A DNA stretch of 64,000 nt from Ligula intestinalis (Eukaryota; Platyhelminthes; Cestoda; Diphyllobothriidea; Diphyllobothriidae). The notes beneath the pieces are model-generated. The model searched no databases. It worked only from the letters and a program-made list of their open reading frames with translations, and was not told the origin of the DNA. This document shows, piece by piece, positions 59,001-64,000 of the stretch; within the stretch, counting starts at the first letter, position 1; every line of letters begins with the position of its first letter. Both the position numbers and the translations under genes were made by a program. The stretch is from assembly GCA_036362985.1 (NCBI GenBank), contig JAYGXS010000003.1:71570704-71634703 (forward strand). The letters are read 5' to 3'.

Positions 59001-60060
59001 AAGTTTTTTATTCGCAAAACGGTTTTTATTTCACCTGGGCTCAATAGGTTTGTTCTGCAAAAGAGACCTCTTAGTGCTGTGCATTTTACGTACTGCAAAA
59101 ATAAATTAAGTTATCAAATAGCTACTCAGCTACAAACCGAGGTTGACTGCTGAAACTTTGAAGCAGTCGTAATCTGCTCATTCTTCATATGGACGTTTAA
59201 ACTCGGAAATTTGGCGGGCAGATAGTAGCCATACTTTTTTTGCTTTCTGTAAAGTGAAGTAAACATAGATTTACTGGTCAGTACAGTTTTGCTGCACAAG
59301 TGTTTACTGTAGCCAATTATTTTTTTAACAAAATTGCTTGAGGTGCCATAAAAAGACAGCTAAGTAAGACCTTATGTAGGTATGATAGCTGCTCGTTAAT
59401 TGTTTCGGTACTGAGAAATTTTAAAAATTGAATCTTTGAATTACAATGCACTTACCCTCCTTTCCATGGTAAATAAATAAAAACCCGCGTTATTCGAGAG
59501 CCTCCTTTTTGCTTTTCAATTGATACCTGGAGGCGGCGGGTTTTGCGACATAAGCGAAGTGAATGCGCTTTTTTTATTATCTTTTCTTAATTTTATTGTT
59601 AATACCTTTAATTCGGATAATGGCAGTTACCAGAAAAGTGCCTAGTTATGAGAACGCTGGCGTCTTGTGATAGCCTATATTTAGGCGTCTCTTAGTCCTG
59701 ATGGACGGGAAAAGCCAGCAGAATTGCCACAATTTGCCGTCTTATTTAGCACAAGTCAATTATCCGGCAGCTTCAACTGCTTATATTTCAGCTGAAGAAT
59801 TTAGCCTTATCGTGATTAAATGTCCTTTTGCTCTCAATGGATCAAATCATAGTCACCTCAAGACGCCGACTTTAAAACGGACAGAATTGTGCAGATTAGT
59901 TATTTTTCACCAGAAAAAGCTACTGCGGCGCGTTCATTTCAAAAAAGTAGTATGCATGCTATCTCATATAATTTACAGCAAAATTTTAAAATGTGTCTGC
60001 GGTTGGAAATGATTAATAATTTATGATTGTACCGCTAAATACCGTACGGCATACACTCCA
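56071..60060. other. About 4 kb without recognisable gene or repeat
   Basis: Open frames of at most 103 codons (59701-60012) with no family resemblance. The stretch is AT-rich and shows none of the repeat families described here. Confidence 0.45.
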
Positions 60061-60064
60061 TGGT

Positions 60065-60250
60065 CATGTCAGGATGCTGGCATTTTAACAAGCTTCAATA
60101 CAACCACCTACAAAATATAGACTCTATAAAATGATAACTCTCATAATATGTGTTTTTATTTAGGTTTTTTGATGCCCCTATATATTACAATCAATATTCA
60201 AAATGCATGCAAATTAAGTAGTAAACTGTTGCAGTATACTTTTCCCATGG
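60065..60250 (+). repeat. Family A arm fragment (diverged)
   Basis: GTCAGGATGCTGGCATTTTA and ACAAGCTTC align with the A4 arm (GTATAGGATGCCGGC, TTTTTAACGAGCTTC), followed by a GTGTTTTTATT block in the right place. No tip or partner arm is visible. Confidence 0.45.
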
Positions 60251-61620
60251 GTGCCGAAATGGGCTCTGATAAAACCAACACCCTAATATGACTTAAACAT
60301 CTGGGCACTATGTTGCAAGATCATGAATCTTACAAACTGATTTGAGAACCCTTTTCTGATTGAAAAGATTTTGCAATTTCAGTTAACATTTCATGAGATA
60401 ATGCATCAAGTCTTTTCCACCTATGCCCTTAAAAATATGACGGGTATTAAATAGAAGTAAGACAGTTGTACGTTTGCTCATCCTTTATGTTACTGCTCGT
60501 TAATGCAACATTGCATTCTTACTTCAGAAAGCCTTTGAAGTCCTTAGTCTTTTTTATCGTAATATTTCATTAGAATTTGTTCACAGTTTACCCTGGTAAA
60601 GCCCAAGTTCAAGGGTATTTGATCCATGCATACCAATCACAAACTGCAAACACAAGCTTCTGAACTGCAGCTATTCGTTAAAAAGTAGTTTCATAATGTG
60701 AGTTCACAGGTTGCTTTTGTCCTCTTTGATCTTGCCGTACCTTCAACGCTCTCCTTCGAATATTTTTGAAATTTGATCTTGTAAGCCTCAGTAGTGGCAA
60801 ATGGTATGAAATACATCTTATGTCCAGTGAACGAAATTGCTGATATATACTTGCCCTCATTCAACTCTAGCCTATTTCATAATTTTCTTGTGATGCGCGA
60901 TCAGCTCTATAATTTTAATTAATTCACAAAAGTCATTTTATACTAGGGTTAAATGTCAAGCAATTGATTATGGTTTTCAAAACCATTGTTGACGGTTCTA
61001 CTGTCACGTCAGGGAAAAACGTGGTAATTACTTCGTTTTTTCAAGATCGAGGCCAGTGTTATAAACATGAAACATATTCACACCATATAGTGGGTTTGAT
61101 AGCGCCCCAATCTTTGCTCTGAGTTGGAGTTGGAGTTCGGAGGAAAACTGCATGCTATCCACGTGGTATGTGAGAAAAGATAAGCTCTTGGATTTCACTT
61201 CAATGTAAAAATACAATATGGATCACATTATTTTTTGTAAACCCTTCTGAATTTGTTGTGTTAGAACAAGGACCCCGTTTGGTCACAGTCAAACAAAACT
61301 AGAATAATGCGCACTGCGAAAACTTTTCATACTAAGTTCCAACTTTGTAACTTCATCTATTAACTCTGAAGCTCAATCTCGTTCATGCCAACAGTTTCAT
61401 AAGCACAGAACCGCTCAGAACTCAAGCAGTTCGAGGAAGTTAGTTTACGGTATTGCAGAGTCCCTACTTCAAACAGGATCGTCTGATTTTATGTTTCAAA
61501 AGCGTGATGTGTTTTATCGATTTGAAAAATATCCCAATGAGCCTTTGATACCTTTGAAGCATAATGATATATATTATTGACAAAAACGGAGTTCAAAAAA
61601 TTTGGAGGAAGATGCAAATA
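60251..61620. other. No recognisable gene
   Basis: Only short frames; no family match. A short GTTGGAGTTGGAGTTCGG repeat lies near 61121-61138. Confidence 0.4.
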
Positions 61621-61950
61621 TAGTACGTTTAAAAATTCGTGCAACATACAAAATATTAGTAATCACTCGATAATCGGCATAAAGTGAGGTTGTTATACTT
61701 ATAATAGTGTAGCTTATTCTCTTTTCATTTTATTTACGACAGGATATCCACTTTTTAACAACCTAAAGTCTGCCCACTAAAAAAGTATAAACTGTAAAAA
61801 TGGCTGCTAAAGAAATGTGTATTTTTGTCATTGATTTTGACTGTCTTTATAAATTCAAATATACTTGAATGAAAAAGGCATTACAATACCTTTCCGGTAC
61901 TTTTTGGTAGCGAATTATGCCTTTTTTTAATTTTATGTTTGAGGGTAACA
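61621..61950 (+). mobile_element. Family A, solo left arm (A5)
   Basis: After TA (61619-61620) the tip TAGTACGTTTAAAAATTCGT and CAACATAC begin an arm that follows the others through GATTTTGACTGTCTTTATAA and AAATTCAAATATA to ATGCCTTTTTTTAATTTTAT. The match stops near 61950, where GC-richer DNA leading to a microsatellite takes over. No right arm was found. Confidence 0.65.
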
Positions 61951-62109
61951 CTCTGCTGAGACGGGTAACTTATCAGTTATCGACTGAAAGGTACTACCCA
62001 TGCTCCGTTGCCAGTTCGCGTCCATGGGTGGGACTGAAAATGAAAGAGATGGACAAGCTGGTGAACCTTGTAATTGTGGATGGGCAGAAGAAGGAGAAAA
62101 AAGAAAAGA

Positions 62110-62143
<34 letters not shown>
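61951..62143 (+). repeat. GC-richer block ending in a (TGA)11 microsatellite
   Basis: A unique-looking block with purine-rich AAGAAGGAGAAAAAAGAAAA leads into eleven TGA/GAT units (62111-62143). The plus-strand frame reading through it gives a run of aspartates. This frame also starts inside the A5 arm, so I regard it as an accident of the repeat. Confidence 0.8.
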
Positions 62144-63495
62144 GGCATTTGTTGCCAGTATTGAGAATATAATATAGTGGGCTCTCTGTCTTTTCACTCG
62201 ACATCGGAATGCATTTTGGTACACGGGGCAAACGTTACAATGGGTTACTTAATAGTCGTTATTGATTGCCTGTTTACCATGCTGTCATCGCGTCGACAGA
62301 ATGCATGCTTACGTACCATGTTAACTCCACTAAGGACTAGCCATAACGTGCCGCTCAAAGGCCAGCTGCGTTAACAACAGCCAGACCATTAGACGCACCA
62401 TCTTTCTTGTGACCTACGTCACACTGAACATCGCGTCTATCATCTGCATTTTAATCTCTCGATTTCTTTCCCCTGTTGCTAAGGGCCTAGCACGGTTGAC
62501 ATGTGAGAGAGAGGGGGAAAGCGATACGCTTTACTTTAAGAATATCATTTCAAAATTTTAGGCGCAAACGTCCTCCATTCACAGGGAAGAAAATTAGGCG
62601 CACAAACTCACAACATCGGAAAATCAAAAGCAATCCATAATCGTCAATGAAACCCCTGAAACTCAGTGGGCTCCACCGTTACCAAAAAACAGCAATTTTA
62701 CGGTAGAAAAGCCCTCTTGATACACTCAAAATGGTTTCTCTATGATTGCATCTATTGGCCAGCTTGTCATCACGTGGCCCGATAAATACTTTCGTGTATG
62801 ACTTCCTTATAACCGAAGTCAAACGACATCTTCTTGCTTTGGCCAACCACATTTAAAACGATACAGAAACGAAAATAATCACACAAAATTCCCATGAAAC
62901 TGCTTAAGGATATATACCTGAATGGTAGGGTAACCGTGCGAACAGCGCTAAAGGACTATTTTCAAACGTTATTCTACTTGTGATGTTTTGTTAACTGGGA
63001 CAAATGCGTGAATAGAGTTTATACACTTTGAAAAACGCATTGGACATAATTTTCAAAGTTTTTGCTTTGCTTGAACTTGCATTTCTCAACAGTATAATAT
63101 TAATTTTAATAGTTGTATTAGTGGTACATTTGGCGAAATTTTCCATAAAATTATGCGCATTTTAAGATATTGTCCGTAAAAAAAGGCACATTTCATGTGT
63201 TGTCATGTAAAGTAAACTGTTGTGTTCGCCGTTGCAGGGCGTTGATTTTATTTGCAGCATTAATTTGGTACAGCGATATTTAATTTCCGGTTGATTCATT
63301 ATTGTATATTCCTGAACGGCAGTTCAAATTCACATTACTTTACTGCGAATTTTTCAATTGTGCAGTGCAATTAAAATATTCATCAGTAGACGCGCAGTTG
63401 TCGTGACTACATATTCGCAGTTTTGGGCGACGGAACGTAGGAGCATATAAGCATTTTGTTTAAGTCAAGTCCCCTGGGCAATGAATAATGTTTAT
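62144..63495. other. No recognisable gene
   Basis: GC-richer to about 62520, then AT-rich. Short frames only. A GAGAGAGAGGGGGAAAG purine run is at 62505-62521. Confidence 0.4.
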
Positions 63496-63503
63496 TGTGT
63501 GAA

Positions 63504-63535
63504 GTTTCGAGTCTGGTTTCCCCACCATTCGTCAG
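63504..63535 (-). ncRNA. Hammerhead-ribozyme-like motif at PLE-6 3' end
   Basis: The minus strand shows CTGACGA, a TGGT/ACCA stem, a short GACTC insert and GAAAC. The core blocks are present (CUGACGA is one change from CUGAUGA), and the stem is longer than in PLE-1. Confidence 0.45.
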
Positions 63536-63618
63536 AAAAATGAGTTAACTCAAACTGATGTCTAACAAAATTCTACGGTGGGTCAGAATGTAGGAGGAGA
63601 ATCGTCATCCACACTTAA

Positions 63619-63980
63619 TTATGCGGTTAGTGTGGAAAGTAGCTGTAAGACACGTGTAATTACACGGTCAGGGGGAGAGAAATAGTTATCATCCGCATCC
63701 AATCCTGCGGTTGGTGGTCGCTGTATTTGCTTCCATCGGATCTTGAGAGGTTTGTAGTTGACACGCAGATCAATATGCCTATTGAAGCATAACTCGCTTG
63801 AGTGTATTGCATCGAGGAATTCGCAGCCCTTCGTAGTTGGGTAGGCGTCAAAGATTTTGGTTTGTCCCCATGCAAATGCGGGTCCTGTGTCTAGTGTGTG
63901 CATGGCAACATTCGATAGTTGTTCCAGTCTCCTCTACGCTAACTAGTGTTCATGTATGCGGGTGGATAGAGCTCTTCCTG
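63619..63980 (-). pseudogene. PLE-6 nuclease relic, partial at window edge
   Basis: Landmarks are the second half of the YIG strand (FLGQT, where YIGQT is usual), the RIHEH helix, HTLDTG, EFLDAIHSS with its expected catalytic-region glutamate, and NRHIDL. The last 94 codons (63619-63903) are open, but two stops lie just before them. The RT domain would be outside the window. Confidence 0.75.
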
Positions 63981-64000
63981 TTTGACCCAAAAATAACATT

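Larger units (their letters stand above)
63496..64000 (-). mobile_element. Penelope-like element running off the window (PLE-6)
   Basis: A minus-strand PLE relic continuing past the right edge. The GIY-YIG nuclease begins FLGQTGRALSTRIHEH at the window edge, then two in-frame stops, then RRLEQLSNVAMHTLDTG. It continues to HSSELCFNRHIDLRVNYKPL. A 3' untranslated part and a hammerhead-like motif at 63504-63535 end it. It belongs with PLE-3 to the NRHID group. Confidence 0.8.

Noticed and set aside
61917..62177. 86-codon frame with an aspartate run
   Set aside because: It begins inside the family A arm and reads through a TGA/GAT microsatellite; the acidic run is a product of the repeat.
1..64000. 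CRISPR array, rRNA, bacterial operon or attachment site
   Set aside because: No regularly spaced repeats with spacers, no rRNA-like sequence and no gene clusters with ribosome binding sites were seen; the content is eukaryotic.

Overview
The window looks like non-coding nuclear DNA of a metazoan, most probably a parasitic flatworm (cestode or trematode). It is AT-rich by eye and full of stop codons. I recognise no host gene, no rRNA and no bacterial-type operon. The flatworm call rests on decayed Penelope-like retroelements (PLEs) whose GIY-YIG endonuclease tails resemble those I know from flatworm genomes, together with many tRNA-derived SINEs. It is an inference from family resemblance, not a database result.

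The recognisable content is almost entirely transposable-element relics. (1) At least six PLE copies carry coding relics, at about 8.2-9.0 kb (-), 26.6-27.6 kb (+), 28.2-28.9 kb (-), 33.4-33.8 kb (+), 54.7-56.1 kb (-) and 63.5-64.0 kb (-, running off the window). Isolated PLE-type 3' ends lie near 1.1, 25.4, 32.9, 39.6 and 43.6-43.7 kb. Most 3' ends carry a decayed hammerhead-ribozyme-like core (CTGATGA, short stem, GAAA). (2) A non-autonomous DNA transposon family, here called A, has three near full-length copies of about 975-990 bp (10477-11449, 45320-46299, 48561-49549). Each has inverted-repeat arms of about 330 bp, ends close to CAGTA and TA flanks, as in Tc1/mariner elements. There is also a shortened copy (31984-32760) and partial arms near 60.1 and 61.6 kb. 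(3) A second long AT-rich repeat, B, has three copies (about 11.56-12.99, 42.37-43.11 and 52.3-53.6 kb). Two share a short peptide-like reading frame. (4) tRNA-derived SINEs lie in both orientations, densest at 0.7-1.7 kb and 28.9-29.3 kb.

Other structure: a 594-bp tandem duplication (16147-17334) that starts inside one arm of a large GC-richer inverted repeat (13985-14430 with 15735-16140); a direct repeat at 47.4-47.85 kb; direct repeats flanking two of the B copies; and a TGA/GAT microsatellite at 62111-62143. Long stretches between these (notably 1.7-6.8, 18.3-25.4, 33.8-39.6 and 56.1-60.0 kb) hold nothing I can identify. The longest open frames (221 aa at 34210-34875, 200 aa at 8346-8948, 174 aa at 23625-24149) are a PLE relic in one case and probably chance in the other two. 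The window is best read as a transposon graveyard in intergenic or intronic DNA. Its interest lies in ribozyme-bearing PLE ends and in unusual non-autonomous element structures.
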